A stretch of 64,000 nt of DNA from Carallia brachiata (GCA_021464245.1 JADCRB010000056.1:2639805-2703804); one strand, 5' to 3'. Positions 10,273 to 24,114 are shown, counted from the first letter of the stretch. Translations and numbers: made by a program. The notes: generated from the sequence alone by a model not told the origin.

Positions 10273-12245
10273 TTAGATTAAAGAATGTCCTGGTAATGTG
10301 CTCACACCCAATAATACCATGCAATTATTGAATGCAATAAAAGACTTGTTGTCAATTCTTTGATTTTTTGACTGCAAAATCATCGGCAAAGTTTAAATGA
10401 CTTTATTGCCCTCATCGCCTTTAACCCTAGCTTTTCAGCACATATGCGATCACTGAGTCACTGTCCGCCTTTATACACTTTTATGCATCTACTCTCGCAT
10501 AAAAAAACCTCAATATCTCAGCTTCTATCGACCGTGTTAATTAATGAAGGTAATTAAATAGATAATTGAGTCGAAAACATTTTCTTGAAAAAGGGATATT
10601 CGCAACTCTAAAGTGCTGACAATAGCACCATGAATATGTGCTTCAATATATATATTAGTCAGACAGCATTTTGTTTCCCACTACTGTGCACTGTTCATTG
10701 ATCACTAATTAATAAACCGTGCCAAGTGCCTTGACAGAAACCGCATGATATTGCGATTTGATACACATTGTCGAGTGGGGTTTTCTATATCATGTCTGCT
10801 CCGATTGGTAAAATGGTGGGCATACGTGTGTTGCACTTGCAATAGTAAAGCAAAGGAGGATCGGGCTTCATACCTCTTGCCACTGGAAGGAATTTGAACT
10901 CTCCTCAATTCTCATCCTTTCCTTTTCTCTCTTAAGTGTGCTTGGTTTGACAAAAAAAAAAAAAAAAGGAAAAGAAAATAATAAAAAAATGAAAAATGAA
11001 AAAAATATTATTATTACTACATTATTTTCTTATAATTTTTTTTCATTCATTTTTTATCAATTCAAACAACTAATTTTTATTTTTTCTCTCACAAATTACT
11101 ATTTATTTTCTTTATCACAACTTTCTAATTATCTTTTTTTTCTCAACTTTCTATCGATCTAAATAATTTTATTTTTTCACTTTTTTTTTTTCTATATCTT
11201 TCTATAGATTCAAACACACTAGGGCTTGACCTCTCCTATTAAGACAGAGAAATAAAAATAAAAATAAAAATAAATACGTTGAGGCGAAACTTTACGGGTA
11301 CTTGCAATGTCAATCACGAAAGGACTTTGCAATTTGACTAGTTATCTACAACAACATTGCCGTGACCCCGGAAAATTCTCCTACTTGTTTTTTCTCCTTG
11401 CATGTCTACCAATTAGATTCCCTGCGATCACTTACAATATACTCCTTTTTGTTTTTCTTGCCAAACATAAGCTAGACAACATGCGATCACAATGTCCATA
11501 TAAAAATAATAAGGTGTAACATGGACAAAAAAATGTCTCATTGAAGAACATTAATACTTGAATTCCAATACAGAAATAAAAGAAGAGTTATTAAACATAA
11601 TCAAATTGTGTGGGACACGGCTCATATTTTTGCATGATCTTATTGTTTCGTGTCGCAACACACGTACCCAGCAATAAATTTCGTTTCACAGTTGTATTCA
11701 TCTAGTTGTTCGTCCTAAGGTACAAGGTTCCTGATGCCTCACGCTTGCCGGCCGGTGGAATTCCTTGCAAATAAGTCCAAAGTACGATCCTCAACTCAAA
11801 CTACCACATGACATTAATGAGACGAGATGTGTCCATTAATTTGATCAAATTTTATTTCATTTAAATAATCTTACTAAATATTTTATTAAATATTTTTTAA
11901 AGTACAATTCAATCCAAACTCATACATAACATTTAAAATTTTAATTTTCTTTTTTATTTAAGACTTGATTAGGGTTTGTGCCTCTCATGTGAGGAGCAGA
12001 CATAATCTCTTTAAAATAAAGAGTTGATTTTATCATAAAGACTAACCCCCATTTTTAAAGGGACACGTCCCCAGAGCCATGGTGCGCATATATTCTTTAT
12101 TTTTTTTTTGTTGCTAAAAATACATCACTTTTTTTTTATTACAAGAAAAGTCTATGGCAAGAGGATCTGGTCATAGACCATTTAAACAGTATTAGAAAAA
12201 AATTTTAATTTAAAAAAAATTAAAATAATACTTAATACATTTAAA
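10273..12245. other. Gene-free AT-rich stretch
   Basis: No coding or RNA gene supported. It contains poly-A and poly-T runs (10951, 11180, 12100) and an AAAAT repeat near 11255. Short open frames here have low-complexity translations. Confidence 0.5.
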
Positions 12246-12249
12246 ATAA

Positions 12250-12590
12250 TTTTTTTTTCTGAGGAATAATGTAAAACTTCATTAATGTAATGAGAAAGCT
12301 AGTACATCATTGTCAATTAAAGCAAAAATATCAAGAAAAGACTCCTTAGTCCAGACAACACAACCATCAATTTGTAATGCTCTTTTGCCTAAGCCATGTG
12401 CCACGACATTAGCCTTCCTGGGAACATGAAGAAAACTGATGGATTGAAATAGAGGAATGAGTGCCTGAACGTCCTCTTCAATGAAATGTGCCACATTGAT
12501 CGTATCCGATGGAGATCGTATTATCTTTACCGTTTCACTACAATCTGTTTTCACTTGCAGACACAGCCACTGTTTGTTAAATATACTTAA
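12250..12590 (-). mobile_element. LINE relic: RNase H-like domain with poly(A) end
   Basis: On the minus strand, about 95 codons (reading from ~12575 to 12282) encode the C-terminal half of the RNase H-like domain found at the end of plant non-LTR retrotransposon polyproteins: an acidic TDC segment, then HVPRKANVVAHGLGKRAL, the usual 'H..R..N..AH.LA' signature, then a VVWTKE tail. The stop is followed by TTACATTAATGAAGTTTTAC and then an A-rich run, as in LINE 3' ends. Everything upstream (endonuclease, reverse transcriptase) is missing, so it is a 5'-truncated dead copy. Confidence 0.7.
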
Positions 12591-12759
12591 GCATTCCTAT
12601 CAAAAATATATATATACTTAGGCATTAGTTTCTTTTTTTAAAATAAAAAATTGAGACTGAATAAAATCAGTCATATTCTTTGCACGTGTGCCAAAGCCCT
12701 TCTTGTTAATAATCCTTGAGACTCTGAAACAGTCAAAATTCCAAATTGACACCTGCATC

Positions 12760-13190
12760 CACTGTTGTAAAAACTGTACTGAATCGGCCGGTTCGATTGG
12801 TTTAACCAATGATCGGCCGGAGGTCTAGGCCGGTTCAAGGAAAAATTTTTAGAAAACTTGGACCGATCAAAATAGGTCGAAAACGTGTCAAAACGGGTAA
12901 AAATCAAACTAGTCCAACCGGTTTAAGTTAAATAAAAGATTTATAAATTATAATTTGATTTCAAATTTTCTTTAAATTATAATTTGAGATCTAAATTGAA
13001 TTAAAACTTTCAATTTAGTGCTTAAAATTAAAAAAATTAATATTTAATCATTATATATAAATATTTTTTTAATTATTTTTATAATTATATATATTATTAA
13101 ATACTGATTCAAATATTAGTTCAATTAGTTAAATATTAACCTACTAATATTTTCATTTCGATAATTAGTTTGATTCTGACAACTTTACTT
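12760..13190 (+). mobile_element. Dispersed ~430-bp element 'GTTGT family', copy 1
   Basis: About 420 bp from GTTGTAAAAACTG (12764) to GATTCTGACAAC (13183). The ends form a short terminal inverted repeat around GTTGT. The shared sequence TGCATC lies just outside both ends and may be a target-site duplication. Two further copies are at 29615-30110 (same orientation) and 54620-55075 (opposite). All three share an internal order of phrases (ACCGGTT/CCGGTTTAA, AAATTATAATTTGA, TTAATATTTAATCATTA, ATTAAATACTG). Non-coding. Confidence 0.65.
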
Positions 13191-13724
13191 GCATCAGCGC
13201 TTCTTTTTTTTCTTTTAATCAAGCACTTTCATCAGCTTTAGCACAGCAAACAGTATTAGGAAAAGTTCATAAGTTAAATATTATTAAATATATTTAGGGT
13301 TATTTTAAATATATTTAAAATTTTATTTTTGTTTTTAAAATCTCTTCATGTATTGTTTTTAATTTCTTTTCTTGTCTACTAAAAGGTCTAAAACTTAACA
13401 ATATTTTATCCCATAAACTTTCACGTGTGCCGTGCCCATTCGCTGTTCGTGTGCACGTGACTGCAGCTCTGTTAAGATATCACGTGATGGCTTCCTCGTG
13501 GCCTGACCCGCGACCGCGTCTGCAAAAATCTTCACCCGCCCCCACGCACATTCCCGAATCGGTGCCCAATTACGTCCACATACACTTTGAATTTTAAATA
13601 TTTAAATAAACAAAATAAAAAAAATACCATTAAAAAATAGAAAAGGCAAACAGACGCATGAAAAATGGACTTCCACTTTCCGGCCTAAACTGCGGAAATC
13701 TGTCCATTGTTCGCTGCAACATTT

Positions 13725-14250
13725 AGCGGTGTTTAAAAAGAATCAACTTTTTCAATTAATTGATAAAATTGAATTAATTCGATCTAATTTTTTAGTTAAT
13801 TAATAAAATTTAAATTTTGAATTTATTTTTTATTTTTAATATTAGAAAAACATGTTTAACCACATCAAATCAAACTAAACTTTTGTTATATATATATATT
13901 TCTATTTTTATCTAATAATAAAAAAATTATTATTATTCATACAACTATTAACAACAAAAAAATATTAATAAATTTTTTTATATCTTAAATAATCACTTAT
14001 TTATCTTCTATATATAATAATTATAATTTTAAAAAATGTATCATAAATATTTTTACATTTAGATTAAAATTTCAAATTTTATATTTTTATATTTTGTTAA
14101 CTGAAACTAAACTAAAAATTTTATTAATTTAATTTTGGTAAACTAAATTTTTGATTTGACAATGATTTTAATTTTACATGATTGAAAATTTTAATTTGAG
14201 AATAATTATAATAGTTTAATTTAATTAATTAAGTCATAAACACTCTCCTA
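13725..14250. mobile_element. Candidate hAT-like MITE
   Basis: The left end GCGGTGTTTAAAAAGAATC and the right end, which read on the minus strand gives GAGTGTTTATGACTTAATT, form an imperfect terminal inverted repeat around GTGTTTA, the pattern of plant hAT MITEs. The interior is very AT-rich and without open frames. The target-site duplication is not clean, so the boundaries are approximate. Confidence 0.4.
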
Positions 14251-17200
14251 ACTACAATGATATGTGAATAATTTTTGGGGATTTTGTCAAGATTGGTAGC
14301 CCCAAATCCTAAACTTATCTAACTTTTGCCACCCAAAATTCTTCCTTATCTTGGAAGTCTAAGTCTAAAGTCTAGGTCTAACTTATCTCAAAGCTCACTA
14401 TTTGAGATCAGAAGTCTAAGTCTTCTTGGTCGCGTATAAGTTAAACCGCTAGAAAAAGTCACAACATGAATAAGAAAAAGTGAGCTTATTAAACCCACGA
14501 ATTACGGCATAAAAAGTAAGGAGGCTTTATTACATAAATACAAAAAATAGACATAACTTACATAAAAATTCATTTTATTATATTAATTATTGTATCTATT
14601 TCTTATATTTTCATATCAACTTATATTCCTTTTTTTTTTTTGTCCTTAAAACAATATATATTCTACTTCCAATTACTCTATGGTAACTATTAACTACTGT
14701 TTTTTCTTTTTTGGCTTCCGCTGATAAGTATGTCTAGAACTGTTTGTTAACAGTGTTCTACGTATAGGTGCAAACATCTATCAATATATTTGTATATGTT
14801 ATACATACATGTGTGGTTTCTTGACAATTTCTAAATTCCACTGTTCTTTATTGAATTCATACCACAAGCTAACTTACATACTTCATTCTTCATCTATCTT
14901 CTTTAGTGCATAACAAAAAGAAAAGGATTGTAATTCAATTCTAGGAGACTGAAAATTTAAATTTTGTGCAAATTAAAATAGTTATTTGCCTATTTTAAAA
15001 TAGTGCATAGCAAAAAGAAAAAAATTATACAGAACAGGAATAAAAAGTGAAGACTTTTCAATAATTCAAGAAAAGGATCTCTTTGCATATACAAGTTAAA
15101 ATTTCCATTTTTCTGCACAAATTATTTGCCTATGTTTTTAGCACATAGTTATTTGCGTAACTAAACACTGAAATACTTTCCTGAAAACAAAACTAAAATA
15201 TTTGTTTGTTTCTATTTTTGGGATTTTCCCAAGTAATAATTGAAACCATGTGATGAGCATTGACTTCCATGTTAATAAAACAAAATCAATCAATAAAATA
15301 AATTGAAAAATTTTTCCGAATAATGGCGGCGATTTGAGGACATGCTTTGGTACGTCGAAATTCCCGTCAATGTATGCCTTGTCTTTAACTAAAACCCAAA
15401 ATTTCTGGTCATGATTAGAAGGGAAACAGTACATATACGTTCCTTCAAATTAAATCGTTTAAAGATATTAAATCCATTAGTTCCCTACATAAATACACTT
15501 TGCTAATATTAATCGATATTATGTATTTTTATTAAGTTTTGGCTGCCGTTTCAGGAGGATATTGATTTATGCATTTATGTGCGGCTTCTTGGCTATTGTT
15601 TTTAATATTTGTTGTGACATATGATATAAAAATTAGTCTCCCAAAGGTTGTTTTCTGAAAATATTCATAAAAAATAAAGATTCAGAGTCATTGAAAGATA
15701 AGACATGGAGGCGGAAAAATGATTCTATCAGTGATATTATAGGGAAAAAGAAAATAAATAAAGAGATGGGTTAAACAGATGGAAGATGAGAGAAGAGATG
15801 GGTCTGCATGTTTTTTGTTATTTCTATCATTTGTTTGAAAATAACATCATGTATGTACAATTAAATAAAATGTGTACAAAGCTAAGATAAAATATGTTTA
15901 CAATTATAAAAAACACTGTATGTACATTATTTATTTTTTTTTTTTGTATAAACATCATAATTTTTTTAAGACAAAAAAAGTCCACGACACACTACATGTC
16001 CCTCCCCTACCCTATCTCTTTCCTCGTAGCTGTAGTGGGACTCTATTTTTATAAACCGTTGTAGATACCACCATATGACTTTAACTGAAAATATATATAT
16101 TCTCATTTAAGAGTACTTTTATTAGGTTTTACTGATTGCAATGAATCGAATGCTGTGTATATGAATAGTATATTGCTTGCTACTATAATCCCAAACACGT
16201 TTATTTTCATCCTTGTTTTAATTAACAGATTATTCGGCTTGACAATTAGTTATACCTTTGAATTTTGATTCCTAAATTACTAGAATAACGCTATGAAACG
16301 GTAATAATATGATTCTAGGGAAAGCATTAGTTATTTTCTTCTGCATTTGACTCACGAAGGAGAAGCATGCCCAACCTTGATAAAATACTGAATTCTAAAG
16401 AGTTTGTCATAATTAAAATGGTAAAAAAATACGAAACCATGCAATGGAATCACTAAAATAGAGATTCTGATCCTTAGTTTGATATTTCTTTTTGGGAGTA
16501 CAATTGTACAGAGATTTTGTTTTCCATGGTTTTATATTTCTTTTTGGGAGTATAATCAACAAGAAGATAAGGTCATATATTTTGCTCTTTTTTTTTTTTT
16601 TATATATAATCCTAAACATTAGGAGTGGATTCTTGATATCCAATATATAGGAGATTTCTAATTTAATTTAAATTTTTATTAGTTACATCACATAAATTTA
16701 TTTTATTATTTTTTATTTTAAATAATTATACTAGAAAATGAGTAAAAATAATAAACACTAGATAATCCTTCTCATTCCCTCTTCTAACTAGTCCCCAACA
16801 CCAATAATCGTTTTCATTCCCTCTTCTAACTAGTCCCCAACACCAATGGCTGATTGATTTGTAGTATTTCCTTGCAAGGCAATGGGGGAATTTGAAGTAA
16901 ATTTTTTAAGAAGTAAAATAGTTCATTGCAAGCCACAGCAACCCATTTTCTTTCTTACATAGGTAGCAATTCATGGTGCCTTTTTGAGAGGAGAAACTGC
17001 CGCATTTTATGATCCATCAAAATGGCTATACGTTAACTACGAATGAATCCACCATTTTGGCAGATAATTTCTTTGAAGATTGCAGAAAACTAAATGTTAT
17101 TACTTGGGTCCAGCCAAATAAAAAAAATTGTTTCAAAAAGTTACAAAATCAAGTAGAAATGTGGAGATGAGCAAATTTGGTAGAGCCAAAAAAAAAAAAA

Positions 17201-17621
17201 TTAAGCACTAATAAGTGTCTAAATTTTTAGCGTTTCAATTAGTACACTAAATAAAATAATACTGATATTTTGTATAATAAAAATTATTTTTTATTACAAA
17301 TCTTATTAATTTTATTGAAAAAAAACTATGAGTGTTACACGTACTAAACAAACATTTTCTCCAAAAATTCTGATTTTAAATGCCACCTTGGCCTATATTG
17401 AAAATTTTAGAACCTAATTAAGCCTTTTGCGTCTTCTGCTCAAACGCAAGCCTATAGATTCACGAAAACGAATACAAAGTGAGAAAGATAAAATCTTTCT
17501 CCGTTTCTCTTTCTAAAAACCCCATCTCCCCTATTTCTGTTTCTCTCTCTGAGAACGGAGAGAACGTCCATTTCACAGAGACTGAAAGCAATCAAAGTGA
17601 CCCTTTAATTTGTTGAAAGTT
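14251..17621. other. Gene-free stretch upstream of the gamma-glutamyl peptidase
   Basis: No coding gene is supported; the open frames here (15138-15434, 16413-16643) are AT-driven. It contains a tandem pair of 43-bp-spaced units (16769-16847). The last ~120 bp is a CT-rich leader typical of a plant 5' UTR before the ATG at 17622. Confidence 0.5.
16769..16847 (+). repeat. Two-copy direct repeat, ~35-bp unit
   Basis: CATTCCCTCTTCTAACTAGT followed by CCCCAACACCAAT occurs twice, about 43 bp apart, essentially identical. The only difference is in the short spacer. A recent slippage-type duplication. Confidence 0.8.
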
Positions 17622-20524
17622 ATGGAGATGGGAATGGGGGGGAGATATGCGGTGCTGCTGTGCGCTCAGGAGTCTGAGTATGTGAAAAGGCAGTACGGAG
17701 GATACTTTGGGGTGTTCAGGGGAATGCTGGAGGAGGATGGAGAGACTTGGGACGCTTACCGGGTAGCCGCCGGCGAGTTTCCCGATGAAACATTGATTCA
17801 TTTCTTTGATGGGTTTGTGATCACGGGTAGCTGCAATGATGCACATGGCGATGATCCCTGGATCCACAAGCTCGTGGAACTGCTAAAGAGATTGGACAAA
17901 ATGGAGAAAAGAATCCTGGGTATTTGCTTTGGTCACCAGGTAATGTTTTACATTTTTTTCCAAGTCAAGTCTTTTTTGGGGGAGTCTTGTGTTCTTTTGC
18001 ATAATGGATCATCAAAATTTTAAAGTTCGATTTTGTAGACAAATGATTCTGAAATTGGTAATGCTGAAATTGTAAATTTCATGTTTTTTCTTCCATTAAT
18101 TTTAAGAATGTTGATACACTAACAGACATTATTCATCTTAAGTCTTTTCACTTATAATTTAAATCTGTTAATATTCATATTAACCACTTCCTCTCTCTTT
18201 GTCTCTACCCTGGACCCCTTTATGTATAAAGCTATCGTTTCCCAAATTTTAATTGTAGGAGGAACAGATTGACCATGGCCTGGAGTTAATGGCCGGGGCC
18301 CTTGATGATTTCTTGGAAAATTAACAGTTTTTGGCATAAGGACAAAATGGTCTTTGCAAAACTTCAAAAAATTTTCCTCTTTTTTTTTTTTTTTTTTTGT
18401 AATTTTTAGGCGGCTAAGACAAAATGGTCTTATAATTTGGATAAAATGTTGTCTGCCAGTGGTCCGTTCACTGCTGATGCCTGACATGATCGGTAGCCAC
18501 CGTCTCTTGTTTGGTTTTGGACTTTGTGGGTCTTACTTTCCAGGGAAATTGGAATTCGAATCTGGACACTGAACTCTTGGAATCACTTTCTCTTGATTTT
18601 AGACCCAAATATTTCACCATCATTTCGTTTTAATTTGGTAGAAATTTAATCCTTTGCCTGCTCAGACTCTGATTATCAGGGACCTGCTTCCACAATGTGC
18701 AAAATGTAGGTCGTGTAATTATATGATAAGGAAATATGTTTTTAACAAATAGTAATTGGGCATTGCATTTTCCTGTTTATATTGACTTATATCTTTGGGA
18801 AAAAAAAAAAAAAAGGTTCTCTCTTTCTTGTTTTGGCTATCCCAATTTTCCGTATTCATTGCTAAAAGAAGAAAGTAATTAAGGAAAAGAAAACCTTCGA
18901 TTCCCTTCTTCAATCATGTTCGCTGTTTGTCTGTCTCCCTTAATTCTTTTATGTCATTTTCAGTTCTTTTTAAGGTAGATTAGTATAAGGCAGTGGTATT
19001 TATTTGTGTGGACACTGTACTTAGATTAGATAAGCGACCCAAAAAACGGCTGTCTTGTGGCAGCCATAACACCATTAATTTGTATAAAAATCTTGGGGTT
19101 CTATTATATGGCTACACTCTCATGGCCATATTTGATCCAAACTCATCTTTTTTTTTTTTTGTTAAAAATAAATTTTAAATATACTTAATATTATCTTAAA
19201 CATATTTAGTATTATTTTAATATATGATTTCTTTTATAAAAAATTCAAAATTTTTTTTGGGCTAATGCAGTATGGAAGCAATTTGGCCATGAGAGTATGA
19301 CCATGAACTTTTTCTGAAAATTTTATTACTCCTGACATTATTCAACCTTGAAAGATGATGCAAGCTTAAAGAGCACATTGTGTGTCAAATTATACTAGCA
19401 TGTACCTAATCAAAATTACGCATCATATTCATGAATCATGGCCAAGGATATGACTTTGTCAATTTATATTAATATCGGCAAGACTTAGACGCTAATATTT
19501 CTTAATGCTTCCAATCAACATAACATCCTCTTTCTTGGTAATTAGCTGGTTACCGTGTTCCCTTTTTCTTCCATCAACTTCAATTGTTACTTTGGTTTAT
19601 CTAATCGTAACGCATTAAAAAGAAAAAATTTCTTTATTTTTGGTCTTTCAAAACTGGTAGCACAGTGATCAAAGAGAAAAAATGTGAAAGCACGAGTAAA
19701 AATTCCCCATTCATGTAATTAAGATATATTGCCTTAATCATTTTTTTTAGGCTGGAACCGCAAATAGCTCTCTTTATTGTAACTTATTAAGGGCTTACGA
19801 TAAGGGTCTTACGGGCTTAAATTATCAGATACTGTGCCGTGCATTAGGAGGAGAAACGGGCCGTGCCAAAGGGTGGGACATAGGGGTAGCAACGCTCAAG
19901 TTGTCACCATCAGCTTCAAGGCTCTTCTCGTCACTAACAAATTTGCCCGCCGTGCTCTCCGTGATTGAGTGCCATCAAGATGAGGTTCGTTCTTGATTTT
20001 GAAATGAAATTGGTCGCACCAGATCACTGTCTAAAATTGTGTATCATTTTTTTTACATATGTTATTATGGGTATGTTCCCATGTGTTGTAACCCCACGAT
20101 ACCGTTTGTTCCAGTAGATAATCAGACTGCCTTCCAGAGCAGAGGTGATTGCATCCTCTGATAAGACGAGGGTCGAGATGTTTAAGTGTGGGGAGCACAT
20201 CATGGGCATCCAAGGTCATCCGGAGTACAACAAGGACATTGTCCTCCACTTGATTGACCGTCTTGTCAAAAGGAATCTCATTACGGTACATTACACCATT
20301 AGCCTTTTTCATTTTTCTCTTCTATAGATCTTTCTGGCTTGCTTTTCTATTTGTTTCCCCAATTGATCCGATAGTCCACGTTGTCTTTCATTTTTTGTTT
20401 TCATTAGGACTCATTTGCTGATGAGGTGAAGGCAAATCTGGTGGGACAAGAGCCAGATGGCGAGGCATGGAAAGAACTGTGCGTTAGCTTTCTAAAGGGC
20501 AGATATCCCTTTACAGAAAAATAA
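17622..20524 (+). CDS. Gamma-glutamyl peptidase (class I glutamine amidotransferase-like)
   Basis: Four exons: 17622-17939, 19829-19984, 20118-20285, 20408-20524. All junctions fall in phase 0 and give 252 residues, the usual length for plant GGPs. These cytosolic enzymes remove gamma-glutamyl from glutathione conjugates in glucosinolate, camalexin and related thiol metabolism. The catalytic triad is visible: Cys102 in GICFGHQ, and His192 and Glu194 in GIQGHPEYNKD. Other family blocks are FDGFVITGSCNDAHGDDPWI, CRALGG, ECHQDE and EVIASSDKT. Exon 3 must start after CCAGTAG: starting at the earlier CCAG would give an in-frame stop, and at the later ATCAG would break the frame. Start: an ATG two codons upstream of another in-frame Met; earlier codons are TTG. 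Intron 1 is 1.9 kb and holds a small MITE. The gene looks intact. Confidence 0.92.
19108..19312. mobile_element. Small MITE in intron 1 of the gamma-glutamyl peptidase gene
   Basis: The left end ATGGCTACACTCTCATGGCC and the right end, read on the minus strand as CATGGTCATACTCTCATGGC, form a ~25-bp imperfect terminal inverted repeat around a ~150-bp AT-rich core. The internal phrase AAATATACTTAATATTATC resembles AT-rich tracts in the GT47 intergenic spacers. Non-coding, ~205 bp. Confidence 0.5.
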
Positions 20525-21401
20525 AACATAAAGAAAGAATGTGAATATGGATTCATCTCTGGCTACTTTATGGTCTATTTAGGCAGATAGCTGCCACGTA
20601 CGCTATGTAGCTTGCACCTAACGCAAATAAGAAAGTATCGCGTAATTTGGCAAATATTAAAACGTGGGGCGAGTTGATTTATAAACATATCAAAGATTTG
20701 GCAAGGCCCACTACGACTACGATTGTTTGCCCATTCTACGTATTCAAGTTGTTAGATTAAATAATTTCATTGGCCACAAAACTTTATCTTCGCCAAGAGT
20801 GCCAACATGGCTGTTCACGGTGCTATTGCCGCATCTGAACACGACGATCGCCTGAGGGGACTCCGGAGATTTTATATCAGATTTCAAGCAACGGCACCAG
20901 TAAGCAACATTAAAAACCAGAGATATGGGTACGTGCCAAAATCTACACGCCTTGTCACAGTTATCTTGCTCAGTAAACAGCCATTCAGATTATAAACACA
21001 ACATTGCCATGTCACTGAACGCTAGGCAACTGAGTTGCACTAACCCCCCTTTTTCGGCAAGCAGGCTTTAGATTAGACCGAGTGGCCATCTTAAATGATG
21101 AGGCCTTTATCGGAGGAAGCCACCATTAAAGGAAAGAAGGGAGCCAACCGTAACCACATTGAAAGTAAATAAGATGCAAAGAACAAGGTTCAAATAACAT
21201 TCTGTGGAGAGTTAAAAACATTTGAATAGCCACCTTTAAAAATATGAGCAGTCTAAAATATATCTGCATAAAATTTATTAGCCTAGTTTCTTTTCAAAGA
21301 TATAGTACTGCTTCATCATCATCACATGCATTTATTAAGATTAGGACTCAAAAAAGTCCAAATCTGTCATTCCATTGCATGACGTAACAAGGAGACAGCA
21401 A
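20525..21401. other. Interval between convergent genes
   Basis: It holds the 3' ends of the gamma-glutamyl peptidase (+) and CHCH (-) genes. A 62-codon open frame at 20807-20995 has no recognisable features. Nothing else is supported. Confidence 0.5.
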
Positions 21402-23387
21402 TTAGGCGCTCAAGCCTGAGCTCCTCCTGCACTCCGCCAGCATGTCCATGTAGAACTGGCACTTGCTGATATCATTCCCATAGCTGATTATGCACTGCAA
21501 GAGCACACGTGAATTTAAAGCTCAATTCTTGCATTATTGTAAGTAACATGAGTTTCTTTATAGAACTCATTTTCTTGGGAACAACAAATCATGGTTAGAT
21601 GAAAAAACAGGATTCAGTTTCAAAAGAATATGAGACATCACAACAATGCAGCTTATGCAGTTGAAACAAGATTCTTATGCCTTTCATTGATGAATTGCTC
21701 ATTTCAAGGACCTGGGTATAAATATATATCACTCACTAAAAGACTCATGAAACTGACTGTACAACAAGCATATCAAATTGATGGGCAAACAATTATGCTT
21801 AAGTCCATAGAAGAAATCTGCATCAAAATCTTATGGAAAACACGATGCACACGACTCGAATTGTGGAATCAACAACGTGAATGATGGAATTAAGAACTAC
21901 ACAAATGCACGGTTTTGGAACAGTACATTCCTGCAGATTCCATTCCTAATGAAATAACAAGCCAATGAATGACTCTGGAAACAGGTAACCAGACAAGGTG
22001 AGTTTACACACATCTTGGAATGCCTTGGTTTGAACACCGCATGCATCAACTCCAGAAAGAGTGTTTGTAGCAGGGGCTGAAGCGGGAGCAGCAGCCGCCT
22101 CAGAGACCACAGTCTCATGTTGAATTGTACGAGGACCCAACACAGCATCTACGGCTCTATGTGCCACTGCACTTCCAGTGCCAAAAGCCATGCCTGTAAT
22201 AAGTCCAAAGACAAAGAAAAACTTCAGTCTCACGCTCTTATCATAATCATACATGCTGCTGGTGGAAGAACCACATATCCAACAATACTCAGTCCAATAA
22301 AATCATAATCTTTCGCTCGCATACCCTGGGCTATTGTTGAACCAATGCCGCCCAGCAATGACCCACCACTGCTACTCTGTACAGGAGCAGGAGGAGGAGC
22401 ATGGCTAACTGCATCAAAACAGAATCACATTAAAATCATGTTCAATGGGGGAAAATCGTTAATCAATGCTAAATACAAGTTCACCCTATGCACAAAAACA
22501 AATCCATAAATCTGCATTCCGTGCATGCGTGTTATATGATGGAACGGCACCTTGTTGGGGTGGTGGGCTACGTGCTGGGGCAGGACGAGGAGCTGGTCGA
22601 CCAGCAGACCTTCCTGCAAAAAGAAATTTGATCATGAGTAAAATTGATTACTCACAGACCAACGACAACATAAACAACAGCAACGACAACCACTAACCGA
22701 TACATAAAATCAGTGTTAATCCAATGCCAAGAGCAATTCAAGATTGAAATATAATATTGCCCTGACCAGAGTAATATATAACATGAATGTTCAAAATATG
22801 CTGGCACTCACTGTCAGTTGCAAAACTGAACAAGAATAATGGGAAAAAACACATCTACAGAATACCGTAAATCTAGTCGAAACAAATTCCATAAAAATTC
22901 TCTTATCGTACAAGAAAGCACCCAAATAACCAAAGAAACTACATTAAGTAAAAGATAGTGCTGTGATAATTAACCAATGATCAGTACACCAAATACTAAA
23001 TCAAGCCTAGCTAAAAATCATTAACAAAGAGAGATCAAACAACCAAATCAATGTCGTTAGCTCGATAACGGAGCAGAGTTTGGGCTTAAAATTAATCTCT
23101 AGAAACTCAAAATGAATGCAAAAAAAAGAATTACAATGTTAATAAAAAAGGAAAAAAAAAAAAAAAGTTCGGTGAGTCAAAAGAGATCAAGGAAAATTAA
23201 ACGAAGGGGACCTAAGACTTCATTTTCTTTTACTTTTTCCAATTTTTTCTAAAACCCCAAAAACCATAACAAGGAAAAATGAACAGAAAAACACGGCCCA
23301 GACCAAAGTGGCGAATAAAAGATCAAGATCTATGGGAAGTTAATAGATCGAAGGGAAAATCTGACCTCCGGAACTCCGGCGAGGCAT
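21402..23387 (-). CDS. CHCHD2/CHCHD10-like twin-CX9C mitochondrial protein
   Basis: Five exons on the minus strand: 23387-23366, 22613-22551, 22408-22325, 22193-22012, 21494-21402. Together they are 444 nt, 147 residues. The first coding exon is only 22 nt (MPRRSSG plus one base). The protein has a basic Arg/Pro/Ala/Ser-rich N-terminus suited to mitochondrial import, a Gly/Ala-rich hydrophobic middle (GSLLGGIGSTIAQGMAFGTG, then AVAHRAVDAVLGPR), and a C-terminal CHCH fold with two exact C-x9-C motifs: CGVQTKAFQDC and CQFYMDMLAEC. In the family these form two disulfides through the Mia40 relay; CHCHD2-type proteins act in the intermembrane space on respiration and stress signalling. The exon 4 donor is GAT|GTGTGT; reading through would lose the second Cys pair. 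Intact. Confidence 0.93.
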
Positions 23388-24114
23388 GGCGAGTTAGAGA
23401 GGCGGCGACGAGACGTATGATTCTAGAACGGCTGGAAATTGAGAGGCAGCGCGAGCGTGTTGTTGTGGACTCCCAAGAACCCTGGGTTTTCCAAATTATA
23501 TAGGGATTAAGATGGTGATTTGGTGTGGTTTAGCTGCATCGTAATGGATGACGTGGCGTCCCCGGCATGGTGATATGTTGAAATTGTAAATGTCAACGGA
23601 ACTTTTGGGTCTGACGGCTAGACTGCACGTAGATGATTTTTTTAATTGATGCGTGTATGGAGGAAGCTGTCAACTCAAATTAATGAAATCAAAATTATGT
23701 CAAAAAAAAAAAAATCAAATCAAAATATCAGGCTTTTTTTTTTTTTTACCACTTTTTTTAAGGATTTTTTTAATAAAAAAATTTGAGATAAGGAATATAA
23801 TAATTAATGGATATTTCCAAACGGGTACCATGGCTTAACAAATCAAACTTCCATCCTTATGTCAAAAAAAAAAAAAAAAAAAACTTCCATCCTTGTTTTC
23901 GGATCTGAGCCCAGAAATTCTTAACCGGGTTTTGGGCTCAAATGTCACATGAGGATTTTAAAGCCCAATCCATCTATCTAATCCCCACGGGCTTTGATAC
24001 GAGATTTGGGATCCCTAACTTCACTCAATTTAACTGCTGCTGGCGCTTTTTTAATTTGTTCAGAAATCCTAAGCGGCTTACTTCAAAACAATTCTCATCC
24101 GGAAAGTAAAGGGA
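23388..24114. other. Interval between the CHCH gene and the GT47 array
   Basis: The first ~150 bp is the 5' flank of the CHCH gene. The rest has A/T runs (23701, 23730, 23865) and a GGGCTT-rich piece near 23930-24000. From 24060 on the sequence belongs to the GT47 repeat unit (CATCCGGAAAGTAAAGGG). No gene seen. Confidence 0.5.

Noticed and set aside
20807..20995. 62-codon frame between the gamma-glutamyl peptidase and CHCH genes
   Set aside because: No domain, no splice partners, and it lies in the shared 3' interval of two convergent genes.
21897..22148. Minus-strand frame with Leu-rich translation over CHCH exon 4
   Set aside because: A wrong-frame reading of the CHCH exon; the correct frame gives both CX9C motifs.
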